From Callorhinus ursinus (lineage: Eukaryota > Chordata > Mammalia > Carnivora > Otariidae): a DNA stretch of 64,000 nucleotides. Made by a program: the position numbers and the translations under genes. This document shows positions 38,356 to 50,748 of this stretch, piece after piece. The stretch's first letter is position 1. Each line of letters starts with the position of its first letter. The DNA lies in the NCBI RefSeq assembly GCF_003265705.1, contig NW_020312817.1:51187504-51251503 (forward strand), read 5' to 3'. A model generated the notes under the pieces. The model saw only the letters and a program-made list of their open reading frames with translations. It was not told where the DNA came from and made no database searches.

Positions 38356-39574
38356 TCCACTCTAGTCTTGTCTTGTTTTCACTACCACGTACCATAAAAT
38401 GGACATGGTGGCTCAGGCACTGTTCTCCCATAGTAAGATTAATTAGAGAGCTAATGAAATTTTTGTAAAGAAGATCTTAAATGATTTCCCTCAGAGAAAC
38501 CTAAGGTTTTAAATATTCTGAAATGAAGTATTTGTATTGGCAGAAAATAATGAACCAAAGCACCTACAGGATACGTTAGCTCAAAAAAGCAAAAAAGAAA
38601 CTCAGACTAATGAGGTGTTTGGGAGGAGAAATGCTCTTATTTAGGGTATTGACCAGTTAGGAACTGAGTAATAAGTTGTATGTGGAAGTTAAAAGCGACT
38701 GGCTGGCAGACAGTTAGGCGTCTGTACCATTGTGTTTTGTAAACTTTCTCCTATGGCTGTGGTGTGTTTTTTCCAAGCCCACTTAATTTTTTATGAGGTT
38801 TATAAAGGTCTTGAATAAACAATTGAGATTATAGAGGTTTTCCTGGAAGCTTTGGTTAATATTTTAATATGCTCTGCTTTGTCACATTATTAAATAGCTT
38901 ATTGGAAAGTTTGAAAGAGAGTGTTTCTTTTTTATTTTTCCTATTTTTCTTTCTCATTTCTCTTTTAAAATTTTGATCTAGCAGTTAAATATCAAAATTC
39001 GATATAGTTTTTAGCTGATTCTCTCTCTTCTTTTTATTTTAACTTGATGCCTCTACAGATCACCCTTGGATTGGGAATTAGCATCTGGGAGGCCTCCACT
39101 TAAAATTCACTTCAAGTGAAATTCCAGTTTAGAGGGTATATCTTGAAATGAAGCCAGTGATTGTAAATATAAGTGGTAAGAGAGGACTGGAGAAGGAGAA
39201 GGGGAATTGGATAGGGTCAGAAAACAGGAACTAATAGAACTTTGGAGATTACCTCATTGTGACCTTTTGCTCATTAATATTTGAATCTGATTCTTTGGCA
39301 TCTTGGTGAAATGTCAAGCATGGCAAAGACTGAATACCTTCAAAGACATTTCTGTGTTAATGAGATGACTTGATGAAGTTGACCTTTAACCTGAACAGGA
39401 ATTGAGGAAAGAGAAAGGAAGAGTTTTTATTTCTCATTATGAGGACTTCTTATTCTATGGAGGTTTGTATAGTAATAATTGTTATTTGTAGAGTACTTTA
39501 TATGACCACATTTCAAATTGGAAGCCACTCGGAAACATTTCCATGTTGTTGTTATTGGGATGTAATGAAGGTCA
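38356..39574. other. Intron sequence, nothing recognised
   Basis: About 1.2 kb free of repeats I can name; no exon. Confidence 0.5.
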
Positions 39575-39735
39575 CCCAGAAAATCCTACCACTTTTGTGA
39601 AGCCTTCTCTGACTATTTTGGCCTTGTAACCATTTCTTCTAAAATCATATAGCACTTAGAGTTTATTCTGCTCAATTTAGCACTTAATTGCATGTTCTCC
39701 TTGATTTGCTTCAGAACGGGAAGTACGCTTTCCAC
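39575..39735 (+). mobile_element. L2 LINE fragment
   Basis: tgtgaagccttctctgacta, tcatatagcacttagagttt and tgcatgttctccttgatttg match L2 3' region order. Confidence 0.75.
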
Positions 39736-39904
39736 TTTTTTGCGTGACAGAATTTTTTTGGTTAAAAAGAAGAAAATCATATGACTCTATAAAAGGCGTA
39801 AATAGTAAAATATTATGAACTCATAAAATACTTACATTTTAAGCAAATATACCCAATGTCTTGTCAACTGTTTTCCATACTCAGGATCAGAGGAATAAAA
39901 ATTA

Positions 39905-40050
39905 TAATATTCATAAGACATTTACTGAGTACTTAATGTAAGTCAGATACTGTGGTGAATACTACATAGGAATTCTTTTTATTTAACCATTGTAACAGTT
40001 CTATTTTTCAGATGACAAAACTGAGGTGAAGAATAACGTCAGTGTTTTAG
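39905..40050 (+). mobile_element. MIR relic
   Basis: catttactgagtacttaatg then ttcagatgacaaaactgagg. Confidence 0.75.
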
Positions 40051-40799
40051 GGCATCATATTTAATGTTTGTTTTCATTAAACCACATATCTGTAATTTGT
40101 CTGTTTACCTTTATATATTTTTCTATTTGTTTGTTTTTGCTCTTAACACTATTTTGATCTATGGCAGTCGAACATGCAAGTCAAGGCGTTTGCTTGTGTT
40201 TTTGTTGTTTTGTAATGGGAATGTACTGATTAACTGACTGTACCTTTTATCCTTTATTGCGAATTTGAGTTCATAAGACCCATATATGAGTGCATTTTCT
40301 TTATAAAGCAAAAATGTTTGCCAAGCTGATAATGTAAATCAAGACTAGGGCATATAAGATTATTGGCAAGGGAGAAATTCTTTAAATGTCTATTATAGTT
40401 TTTTCTGGTTTTATATATTGGCAAATTAAAAAGATCCTTTTTAGTTCTACTTGTGATCTCATAGCTCATAACAGACTTATTCTCTAGTTATAAATATTTT
40501 TATATTTATATTTGTATATTTATATACAAAATATAAAACCAGAGAATTGTCAAAAAAAATGAAGGGATCAATGCTTGGGATGTAAATAACAATTGGTTTC
40601 AGAGGAACAGGATACCAAATAAGAAAGAAACACAGAGAAAGAATCCCCCAAAATGTCTTTATAAAATTCCTCTTCAGTTCCTGGCTAATTTCTAAGCTTC
40701 ACATGAATAAGGCACACTCTGAAGCTGTAGAAGACATCAGCTGCTGGAATATTAATAGTTGAGCAAATATTCTGGCGTTGCACAGCAGAGAAACATTGA
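40051..40799. other. Intron sequence, nothing recognised
   Basis: AT-rich; a TATATTTATA-rich patch lies at about 40495-40530. No feature supported. Confidence 0.45.
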
Positions 40800-41068
40800 G
40801 GATTGGACCCATGGAAAGACCTGATGAGCACGTGGCCTTTCAGTTTAAACATCAGTAAAGCCATTTGCAGGGATTAAGAACAAGTTCCTAAGATAAAAGG
40901 TGAAATTAAAATAGACCCACTATAACTTTAACAAGCCTGACAAAAATGAAAGTGATCCACTAATAATTTAACTGCCTGCCTAAACAAAACTCAAAACTCT
41001 ACTGAGGAGGATAAAATAATCTAGTGCCTCTATAGCATCTTATCTGCAATGTATGACATATGAAATAG

Positions 41069-41262
41069 AGTTTTTTTTTTAAGATTTTATTTATTTATTT
41101 GACAGAGAGAGACACAGCGAGAGAGGGAACACAAACAGGGGGAGTGGGAGAGGGAGAAGCAGGCTTCCCGCAGAGCAGGGAGCCCGATGCGGGGCTTGAT
41201 CCCAGGATCCTGGGATCATGTCCTGAGCCAAACACTTAATGACTGAGCCACCCAGGCGCCCC
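41069..41262 (-). mobile_element. CAN-SINE, antisense
   Basis: Young subtype (gacagagagagacacagcga). Target-site duplication tgaaatag at 41061-41068 and 41263-41270. About 8 bp of the usual gccgaaggcagac stretch is missing near 41230. Confidence 0.93.
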
Positions 41263-42164
41263 TGAAATAGTTTCTTAACGTGATAGTAAGCAGAAAAACT
41301 GACCTGTAATCAAAAGTTAAAACAGTCAGTAGAAGCAGATTGTTAGATAATCCAGATATGCTAAGAGACAGAGATTTCAAAATAACTAATTAATATGTTA
41401 AAGAAAACAGAGGAAAGAATGGACAATACCAAAAAAATTATTTGGACATACGTTAAAAATCAAATATGTGTTTTAGAATAGCAAAATACAAGATTTGTAG
41501 TGAAGAGCTCATTAACGTGAGCTCTTAAAAATGGATTAAACATGTTTAACACAGACTCAATAAAGCAGAAGTCGAGATAAGTTAACTCAAAGATCTATGA
41601 ATATACCAAAACTTAAACACATAGAAAAAAAGAATACAAATTTTACTTTTAATTTTTAAAAATGGAATAGGGCATAAAAGAGAGATGGAGCACAGTCGAA
41701 AGGTAGAATATTTATGTCCTTGGAGACCCAGAAGTAGAGGAGAGAATGAGAATTGTGCAGAGGATTTAATGTGTCTGCACTCAATAGCAGATCTTCAATT
41801 GTAGAAACAAAAACTGACAGAACTGAAAGGATAAGTAGATAGATTCACAATTATAGTTGGTTATTTTAACACTCCTTCAGTAACCAATAAAACAAGTAGA
41901 CAAAATACCAGTAAGGCTATAGAAGACTTGAACTGTAATATCAAACAACTGGATCTAATTGACATTCCACCACCAGCAGCAGCATTTTTTTTTCCTAGTG
42001 CATATGCAGCATTCACTAAGAGCACATTTTAGACCATAAAACAAGTCTCAATAAATATAAAAGGAATAAATTCTTACTATGTTTGCCATCTGCAACAGAA
42101 ATAAATTAGAAATCAATAACAGACATGTTTATGTAATATATCCCACTTAGACATAACATATCGT

Positions 42165-42420
42165 CTTTTTTATGTAATGCTGGATTTCATTTGCTATTGT
42201 GTTGAAATTGTGTATGTGTGTTTATGCAGGATGTTGGTTTATAGTTTTCTGTTCTTATATCATCTTTGCCTTGGATTTTGCCATCACGGTAATGTTGGCC
42301 TCATAAAATGCATTTTAGAAATGTTTTCTCCCCCATCTCTGTTTTGTGAAAGGTTTTGTCTAGACTTGGTTTCATTTCTCCCATTAATACTTGATAGATT
42401 TCACTAGTGAAATAATCAGA
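42165..42420 (-). mobile_element. L1 ORF2 fragment in inverted orientation
   Basis: tgctggatttcatttgctat, gatgttggtttatagttttc, aatgttggcctcataaaatg and tagatttcactagtgaaa are the reverse complement of ORF2 wording, while the neighbours on both sides are sense. This fits 5' inversion during insertion or a second nested L1. Confidence 0.78.
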
Positions 42421-42964
42421 GTCTGGAGTTTCTTCATTGGAAAGTTATAAAATATAAATTCAGTTTCTTTAATAGAAATAAGCTTATTTAATATGTGTGT
42501 GTGAGAGAGAGAGAGAGAATCTCAGGAGATGCAGATAAAACATTTGGGAAAAATGGACACCCTTTCAAAAAAAAAAAACAACAACAACAATTTCTCAGCA
42601 GACAAATCTAGTCTTATTTAATCTAATAAAAGAGTATCTATGAAAACCTCCGTCTAGCATTTTACTTAATGGTAAAAGACTGAATGTTTGACCTCTAAGA
42701 TCAGGAACAAGACAAGTATGTCTGCTCTCAGCATTCCATTTCAGCACCCTGTTGGAGCTAGTTCATGCAAAATGGCAAGTAAAAGAAGTACAAAGTGTGC
42801 TAATTGAAAGGGGGGAGAATGAAAAATTTTTTCTTTTTAAAAAAGATAACTCCATTGTCTATGTAGAAAATTCGAAGGGATTTTTTTTTTTAAAAAGGAA
42901 ATAAAACTAAGTTTAGCAAGATCACAAGATATAAGGTCACTATGCAAAAAACAGGTCTATTTCT

Positions 42965-42978
42965 TTTTTTTAAAGATT

Positions 42979-43021
<43 letters not shown>

Positions 43022-43213
43022 TTTTAGAGAGGGAGAGAGAGAGCACACCAGCACAAGCACAAGCAGGGGTAGGGGGGCAAAGGGGCAGAAGGGGAGGGAG
43101 AGGGATTCTCAAGCAGAGCCCTACTCGGGGCTTCATCTCACAACCGTGAGATCATGACCTGAGCCAAAACCCCAGAGTCAGATGCTTAACCAGCTGAGCC
43201 ACCCAGGCTCCCC
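42965..43213 (-). mobile_element. CAN-SINE with expanded (TTTA)n tail, antisense
   Basis: The TTTA tract (about 42977-43024) is longer than in other copies. Perfect target-site duplication aaaacaggtctatttct at 42948-42964 and 43214-43230. Confidence 0.95.
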
Positions 43214-43276
43214 AAAACAGGTCTATTTCTATGTACTAATAAAGAGGAATTAGAATCTGAAAATAAAAATCAATGT

Positions 43277-43480
43277 CATGGGGCGCCTGGATGGTTCAGT
43301 CGGTTAAGTGGCTGCCTTTGGCTCAGGTCATGATCCCAGGATCCTGGAACCAAGCCCTGCGTCAGGCTCTCTGCTCAGTGGGGAGCCTGCTTCTCTCTCT
43401 CCCTCTGCCTGCCTCTCTGCCTACTTGTGCTCTCTCTCTATCTCTCTGTCAAATAAATAAATAAAATCTTTAAAAAAATT
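43277..43480 (+). mobile_element. CAN-SINE, sense
   Basis: Head ggggcgcctggatggttcag. Target-site duplication ataaaaatcaatgt at 43263-43276 and 43481-43494. It sits at the 5' edge of the young L1 end that follows. Confidence 0.94.
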
Positions 43481-43498
43481 ATAAAAATCAATGTTGTT

Positions 43499-43889
43499 CT
43501 TAATCTTAGGAAACAAACTGAGGGTTGCTGGAGTGGTGGGGGTGGGAGGGATGGGTTGGCTGGGTGATAGACAGTGGGGAGGGCATGTGCTATGGTGAGT
43601 GCTGTGAATTGTGTAAGACTGATGAATCACAGACGTGTACCTCTGAAACAAATAATACATTATATGTTAAAAAAAAAGTAGGAAGGGAAAAATGAAGGGA
43701 GAGAAATCAGAGTGGGAGACAAACCATGAGAGACTGGACTCTGAGAAACAAACTGAGAGTTCTAGAGGGGCTGGGGGTGGGGGATGGGTTAGCCTGGTGA
43801 TGGGTATTAAAGTGGGCACATACTGAATGGAGCACTGGGTGTTATACGCAAATGGATGAATCATGGAACCACTACCTCCAAAAAAAACC
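43499..43889 (+). mobile_element. Carnivore L1 3' UTR, two-module type
   Basis: Module 1 (43508-43675) runs from aggaaacaaactgagggttg to a poly-A. Module 2 (43676-43889) begins again with similar wording (gagaaacaaactgagagttc) and ends in A-rich sequence. Target-site duplication aatcaatgttgtt at 43486-43498 and aatcaatgtcgtt at 43892-43904. Confidence 0.9.
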
Positions 43890-44404
43890 TTAATCAATGT
43901 CGTTTACAACATCAAAAACCAGGAAATACTCTGTAACAAAGAAAAATGTGCTAAACTTGTGCACTTAAAACTATAAAACACTACCAAAAAAAAATTAAAG
44001 AAGATCTAACTAAATAGAAAGGTATCCTGTATTTATGGATGCAACCAAAATGTCAGTTCTCCCAAAATTAATGTAAAGCAACTCTTCTCCACCAGGCCTC
44101 TGGGTGAGAATTAAACCCCAATGCCCTAAGGCATCCATGATATATAATGAAGTAACATTTCTTCTATGTATGTGGAATTGTACTACGTATACCAATCTTA
44201 AAAAGGAAATGAGTATAGATGCTAATAAGCTGATTTTAAGATTTATATGAAAATTCAAAAATTTAAAATAACTAAGACTGTTTTGAAAAGGGGGAATAAT
44301 GTTAGAGAACTTGATGCTGCCTGATTTCTATATTTACTGTAAAGCTTTAGTAAGTAAGAGAGTGAAGTATTGGCATAAAGATTGACAAAAAGATCAGTGG
44401 AACT

Positions 44405-44575
44405 GAATAGGGAGTCTGATTTTCAACAGAGGTGCCTGTGCTGTATCACTGCGTTGTACACTAATATTGAATACTACAGTGTACACTCTATTGAAACTAA
44501 TATTACACCACATGTTAACTACCTGGAATTTAGATAAAAACTTTTAAAAAATAAATAAAAACATGTTTGACAATC
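44405..44575 (+). mobile_element. Short L1 3' terminus inside the older L1
   Basis: tgctgtatcactgcgttgta, cacatgttaactacctggaa and ttagataaaaacttttaaaa are the last ~150 bp of a carnivore L1. The older ORF2 resumes afterwards. Confidence 0.7.
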
Positions 44576-45400
44576 TCTGCCTCCACTCACTACCAACATG
44601 GACAACAAACTTGAACAGGTACTTTTAAAAGAGGTTATCCATTTGACCAGTAGGCATATAAAAAGATGCTTTAATAGAATGACTCATGAAGGAATGCAAA
44701 TTGAGACTACAGTAAGATACCATTATGCACCGGCAAAATAGCATGAATTAAAAAGCCTTACAATACCAAGTGTTGGAAAAGATACGGAACAACTGTCATA
44801 CATTGCTCATGGGAGTATGAAATGGCACAATCACTCTGAAGAACTTCGGCAGTTCCTAATAAAATTAAATATATAACTACTCTGTGATCTAGCAATTTCA
44901 CTCCTAGGTATTTTTCCAAGGAAAATGAATATTTCCACTTAAAGACTTTATTCACAATAGCCCCCAAATAGAAATAACCCAAATACATACCAGTAGAACA
45001 AAATGAATAAACAAATGGTGATTTATTCATACTCCTCAGCAATAAAAAGGAGCAAACTATAGATACATGCAATAACATGGATGAATCTCAAAAACATGCC
45101 GAGTAAAAAAGCAAGGCACAGAAGAGGACTGTAGGGTTCTTTTTATATGAAGTTCAAGAACAAGCAGAACTAATCTACGAGGCCATAAGTCAGAAAAGTT
45201 ATCTCATGGTGTGGGTGGATCTACTGATTTGAAAAGGGCATGAAAAACTTCCAAGTTGATGGAAATGTTCTGTATCTTGAGCTGGATGGCAGTGTTACAG
45301 GTTTTTACATATGAAAAGGTCCTCAAGGTATATTCTTAAGATTTGCACATGTACTGTTTGTAATTTTACCTCAGTAAAAGCATGCATAGCAAAAAGTGTT

Positions 45401-45793
45401 TTTTAAAAATTTCTTGTGTTTCCGAAAAGGTGACTGAGAATAAGAAAGTGAAACAAGTGGGTAAGTCTCAGAACCAGGTTTATAGCATCTAGTAAATCTC
45501 TCCTCTGACTTCTTCCATCCACATCCTGAGTATATACTCCCAGTTTTCTGTGGACTAGGCTTTTCTCTTTGAACTTCTTAATTTTTTCATGCCAAGTTAG
45601 GTAGGGATTGTTTTCTTTTATTTTTTGTTATCCTTTTCTTATTTTTGATTTCTAGGTGTTCATCATCTCATTGTGGGCTCTCCTGATGGCTCAAATAACG
45701 CTACATATGTTGTCCAGCATATTTTGACTATCATCCTTGGGCCTCATTTTTTTTTAAGCTGTTGGGGAACTTTTGTTTGTCTAGAATGGGGAT
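45401..45793. other. Intron sequence, nothing recognised
   Basis: No repeat or exon identified. Confidence 0.45.
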
Positions 45794-45808
45794 TTATGCA
45801 TGATTTTA

Positions 45809-46014
45809 TTTTATTTTATTTATTTTTTAAAAGATTTTATTTATTCATTTGCAAGAGAGACAGAGAGAGAACAAGCAGGGGGAGAGGCAGAGGGAGAGGG
45901 AGAAGCAGACTCCCTGCTGAGCAGGGAGCCCGATGCGGGACTCGATCCCAGGACCCTGGGACCATGACCTGAGCCGAAGGCAGAAGCTTAACCATCTGAG
46001 CCACCCAGGCGACC
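45809..46014 (-). mobile_element. CAN-SINE, antisense
   Basis: Target-site duplication ttatgcatgatttta at 45794-45808 and 46015-46029, perfect. Confidence 0.95.
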
Positions 46015-46029
46015 TTATGCATGATTTTA

Positions 46030-47104
46030 ATGAGAGGATATTTATACAGATTCTCTAACTGAGTTTAAGAATGTTCTTTGGACAGGATTGTAAAACATGA
46101 ATTCAGTTTGGTGGGAAAATCTACTTGGGGAAAATGTGTGATTTTTAAGGTAGTTTAAGTATCATAGTGAACTAAAAATTTGTTGTGGGATTTCTGCAGC
46201 ACATGGGAACCAAAGTTCCAGGCGTGGGTCCCAGGTGACAGAAACATATGGGAAGATCCAGAGCTCCTCCGAATGTAACTTATTGAATGTCTGTCCTAAA
46301 TAAATAGAAGGCTTAGTGCTCTCAAATGAAGTGGCCTCATCCAGAGCTATGGGCTATTGAGGAAAAGGGAACAAGGTAGCTTCCTTGTTCAGTGAAGGAA
46401 AGGAACTTAAAAGTCAAGTTCCAAAAGATCAAGTTCCATGGGGCAGGCAGAAGTAAGACAAAGATCCATGTTAAAGGAAATGCCTACGGTAGAGGTCAGG
46501 GTTGAAGGTCAAGGAAGCAGAGGCACCAGGTATACAGAGAGAGGGAACAGTTTATAGGATGGCTTTATATTCTCTCTGAGTAGTTCATACTCGCCTTGCT
46601 AGATCATTTTCTGTGTCTGAACTTTTCCCTGTTTCACAGTGAAATAATGAAAGATTTGACAAACCAACATGTGAGCAAGGGAGTGTTATTCAGGAGGCAG
46701 AAGCAAAAGAAAGTTGGTGTGAAAGGACGACTCTCTTTTACAGCAGAGTTCCCAGCACTCTGCATTTGTCTTACTTTGAAACTTGCTAAGATTACCCAAA
46801 GAAAGAGAAATCTGGCTTTGGCCATTTCCAGTGAGTAAGACAAGATCGTTGGTGGTCTTGGACTCAGGGTCTGATCCCAGTAGGTTGACAGAGAGCTGTG
46901 GTTGGAGTCCATTTTCAATACCTACTGTGAACTCAGCTTTCCCTTGATGAGGAAAGGAGAAAAAGCTTCCCGCTCAGTATCCTGGCCTTTCAGATTTGTG
47001 TGATTTGTATCTTCCTGCCCTCTTCGTTCCCTTATCCCATGTCACAGAGCAACAGAAACATGTAGCAACTGCCAAAGTCCCTTTACTGGGAAGCAGGATC
47101 AAAT
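46030..47104. other. Intron sequence, nothing recognised
   Basis: Over 1 kb without a nameable repeat. Overlapping frames at 46596-46918 on both strands show no family resemblance. Confidence 0.5.
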
Positions 47105-47310
47105 GATTGTTAAGTCTTTGAAGTCTGACAGGACTGGATTCACATTCTAGATCCACCACTTACAAGACATAGTCCATAGCTTAACCCCTCTTTGCTCACA
47201 TCTATAAATCAAGGATTAAATACCTCATGGGGTTATTATGAGAATTATGTGAGAATATTTTCAAAAAATTTGGACATAGTCAATGCTTAATAAATCGAGG
47301 CAGCTGCTCT
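47105..47310 (+). mobile_element. MIR relic
   Basis: actggattcacattctagat, tccaccacttacaagacata, tggggttattatgagaatta follow MIR order. Confidence 0.8.
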
Positions 47311-47503
47311 GGTGATGGTGGTAGAGATATTGGTTGGAATTGATGATGGTGATGCTTTCTCTAAGCTTTTCACCTCTATTCACTTGTGTTCGGTGATATG
47401 CACTTAGTATTGTGTAATTGAAGTACATTGTAATTGAAAGTAATGAATACTGAGCTTTCTGTAGGTCTTTGAGGGAGTCTGGAAGATTTCTGTACATTTG
47501 TGT

Positions 47504-47674
47504 TTTTTTAAAAGATTTTGTTTATTTATTTGAGAGAGAGAGAAAGCAGGAGTGGGGGGAGCAGCAGAGGGAGAGGGAGAAGCAGGCTCCCCAGTGAGCA
47601 GGGAGCCAGACGCTAGGATCATGACCTGAGGCTTAAAGGCAGATGCTTAATCGACTGAGCCATCCAGGTGCCCC
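47504..47674 (-). mobile_element. CAN-SINE, antisense, internally deleted
   Basis: The segment between gagcagggagccaga and ggatcatgacc is shortened. Target-site duplication ctgtacatttgtgttt at 47490-47505 and ctgtacacttgtttt at 47675-47689. Confidence 0.92.
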
Positions 47675-47689
47675 CTGTACACTTGTTTT

Positions 47690-49054
47690 AATTGAGTTTG
47701 GTTGTGTCTTTGTGTAAGAAACAGTGGATATCTCTTCCCTTTTTGTAAAGAGACTCAGATACTTGAGATACAAAGTTAGGTATTAGTGTATATCTACTTT
47801 GCACAGTTTGGATGCCATAGTTTCTTTCCTTGCAAACCATATGCTTTTCGAGAAAGTGTACATGCATGATATGATGGTGCAGTATATCACCCTGTGTAAA
47901 ATATTATGATACAAGGAAGACAGACAGTAAATAGAGTAGGACGTAGAAGGGATAATTTGAATTAGAGAATATAAATCTGGGTATAGTTTTGAAGTAAGTG
48001 AGTTGATTTGGTTACCAAAGAGCTACATGGGGAAAATCAAAAAAGTATTTTCATGGGTCTTGACTCATGCCCAGTGATGGTTCTCACTATGGTCATAAGC
48101 CTGACTTTGAATTAACATCATGAATTTTCTCACCAGTTGACTCCTCTCCCTTTCCCAAACTTAAAAAAAAAAAGTAATTGTAACTGGATTGAAAACTAGT
48201 ATGAACTATTTATATTTAAGTGGTTTGGTAGTGGACTTTCAGTTCATTTAGGTGATATTTATTGATTGTCTTGGAGTATGTAAATATTATAGAAGCATTG
48301 AGTGGCAACATGATGTTGCCTGTTGAACTAGTTATAAGACCTTGTGACTCAAATCACCCTGCATCCCAGGTTCCTTCAAAATATGATAATAATTCTTAGC
48401 TCATTTTTCATCTTGTCTTGCCTTCTATCTTAATTCTTATGTATCGTACCCTGGCACTATTACAGCTTCATTAGATACAGCCTAGATGTAATTAGGTTGA
48501 TTTGAAACTGTTCCTAGAGGTATCCAGAAGTCAGTTTATGGGACATTTCATCAGTTTAGGTTTTCCTAAGTCCCAAGTTCTTACCCTGTCCTAGAGATTT
48601 TGGCTGCATGTTCTTAAAATCCGCTTCGTAGTAAGATTACTTAATGAATAGGATGAAACTACCAATTTTTATTGCATAGTGTGTTGGTTGTTATTGCCTG
48701 AGTCTGTGTTTATCCTTTCTTCAAAAACCTATGGACACCTTGGTGGTAATGGAAACCAGAAGTGAAAAGGGGAATGGGTAGCAAACTGTGAATTAGCAAA
48801 GTTCCAAAATGCTTTCTAGAGTTGGCAAAATATTTAACAATGAACACATTCATTTCTGCAATTATCATTTTGTTTGGACATAAATAATTAGCTTGAGGGG
48901 AAGTAGGGTATAAAGTAATTGGAGGGCAGTTAAATAACTCAGTACGTTAAGAGTAGTATAATGCATGATCATGTATAAGTGCATTTGGCTTTATTGATTG
49001 ATATATATTGATCGGGACTTGAAAGCCAAGTCTGTGTTTCATGTTAATATGTTA
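47690..49054. other. Intron sequence, nothing recognised
   Basis: About 1.4 kb of unique-looking DNA. Confidence 0.5.
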
Positions 49055-49195
49055 AGGTTAATAAGCCATTTACTATTTTGAGATGAATAATGAGTCAGGA
49101 GGATCAACCAACATTGCACAGCCAATAAGTGGTGAAGAATAAAAATTGAGACTTTCTGACTCTAAGCTAAGCCATCTTATTTTCATTTTACCAGT
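49055..49195 (+). mobile_element. Diverged MIR relic
   Basis: cattgcacagccaataagtg and gagactttctgactctaagc keep MIR spacing. Confidence 0.6.
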
Positions 49196-50168
49196 CCAGT
49201 TTTGCTTTTCCTTGGCAATCTGTTTTGGCCGCTGAAACAAGCCTTTCAAATGCTATCTTCTTCAGCCTCTAGCTTCATTGGGCTCTTTGATTTTCACAAC
49301 ATCTCCATGTTCAGCTTGTCGGGTTCTTTAAGTATCTATCTTGGCCTAGATAATTATGTTGGGCTACACATTAAAAAGAAAGGCACAGCCAATACTCGGT
49401 ATTTGAAAAGTTGGCTCCTGAACTGCCACTCTCTTACCTGTGTGGGCCTAGTCTATGGCTTGGATAACCCATTAACGTTGTTATCATCTGGACCAGGTTT
49501 TGCTCCTGGTTCCATGTCAGACTGTGTAAGATTTACTACTGCTTTTTAGGTGATGGTGTAGCAGAAAGATACAGATTTAGGACTAGGTAGAAATACCAAA
49601 GAGCTGTATGAGTTTGTCTAAATTTCTGAACTTCCCAGAAAGGCTTAGTGCATTCATCTATAAGAAAAAAGAGTATCAACTTCTTGCTGTGATTCAGAGA
49701 GTGAGATGAAATAGCATAAGATGTCAGCTGCTTAAGTGTAGCACATCTTGGGCGTATGGTAATGCCCAGGAGATAGTTTCTTACCCTTTTCTCTGGCCTC
49801 TGATCTGCACTGCTGTTTCTGGGCATCTGCTTTAGGCTTATCCTCATTCCTTCACTCCACTCCAGCTCTCACTGTTGAAAAGCCACAGACAAGGCTTCTC
49901 ACATCTTTGATCTGCCCCCTCTGATTATTCACCCAGAGCCTGTAACTGGTGAACTTTCTGGCTCCTTGGTGTGCTACCTGTTCCCAGTCTCCAGTGGGTT
50001 TAACTGAATGCAAGCCATTTAATGTGGATTTCATTTATAATGCAACTTCCTTCTCAGTTGGCCTGTACAGTACTCCCTAACTTAAGTATTTCCATTTGTT
50101 GTCTTAAATCATCCAGAGTGTGGATCTTCGGAACATACAAACAGAACCGTATAGATGAGGAACACTTT
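49196..50168. other. Intron sequence, nothing recognised
   Basis: A 115-codon frame at 49202-49549 and frames opposite at 49536-50034 show no domain or splice pattern I recognise. Confidence 0.5.
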
Positions 50169-50282
50169 TTTTTTTAAGATTTTTTTTTTTTTAAGTAATC
50201 TCTACACCCGATATGGGGCTTGAACTCACAACCCCGAGATCAAGAGTCACATGCTCCACCAACTGAGCCAGCGAGGCATCCC
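50169..50282 (-). mobile_element. Older CAN-SINE keeping a strong tRNA-Lys likeness, antisense
   Basis: On the minus strand it reads tggctcagttggtggagcat, gtgactcttgatctcggggt, tgtgagttcaagcccc, with the A box and B box of a tRNA-Lys gene still visible. It ends in agtaatctct-type text and a poly-T run. It lacks an acceptor stem and is a SINE relic, not a tRNA gene. Confidence 0.85.
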
Positions 50283-50522
50283 TCAGTGTTCATTTTTTTA
50301 AAAAAACAAAATTCATCCTTTTAATTATTTTTTTTCAGGAAATTTTAATTGTTCTTTTCATTTTTTATGTGTTAAATCATAAAGCATTTTGGTTTCTAGA
50401 TAAATTAAGGAATGAATGGTGTTTACATTTATTTTTTAAGAATTATAGACATTTTGGAAGGGACTTTTTGAAATTTATTCTCTGCAGAAAAATTCCTTTT
50501 TAGTTTAATTAAGATTTTGGAG

Positions 50523-50748
50523 GGCCGCCTGGGTGGCTCAGTCGTTAAGCATCTGCCTTCTGCTCAGGTCATCATCCCAGGGTCCTGGGATCGAGGCCCC
50601 CTCACCCCCCCCACCGGCTTGGCTCCCTGCTCCACGGGAAGCCTCCTTCTCCCTCTCCCTCTCCCACTCCCCCTGCTTGTGTTCTCTCTCTCGTTGTGTC
50701 TCTCTCTCTCTATCAAATAAATAAAATCTTTAAAAAAAAAAAAAAAAG
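50523..50748 (+). mobile_element. CAN-SINE, sense, first of a pair
   Basis: Head gggccgcctgggtggctcag; tail aaataaataaaatctttaaa then about 15 A. The upstream target-site duplication aagattttggag is at 50511-50522; its partner lies after the second SINE. Confidence 0.92.

Larger units (their letters stand above)
40800..45400 (+). mobile_element. Composite ancient L1, sense, with inverted piece and later insertions
   Basis: Parts appear in L1 order. 5' UTR/ORF1-like text runs at 40860-41660. ORF2 endonuclease-region text runs at 41790-42120 (attatagttggttattttaa, aactggatctaattgacatt). Reverse-transcriptase text runs at 42590-43270 (ttacttaatggtaaaagact, gatcaggaacaagacaagta). The ORF2 3' region follows at 44000-45060 (actgtaaagctttagtaagt, gcaataaaaaggagcaaact) and the L1M-type end at 45100-45390. 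Interruptions: SINE 41069-41262, inverted piece 42165-42420, SINE 42965-43213, SINE 43277-43480, young L1 end 43499-43889, another L1 end about 44405-44575. Fully degenerate. It may be two L1s rather than one. Confidence 0.68.

Noticed and set aside
42494..42523. Short TG/GA tract as a regulatory element
   Set aside because: It is ordinary simple sequence in decayed L1.
50169..50282. tRNA-Lys gene on the minus strand
   Set aside because: The A and B boxes resemble tRNA-Lys, but the acceptor stem is lost and a SINE body and poly-T follow. The other SINE heads are alike.
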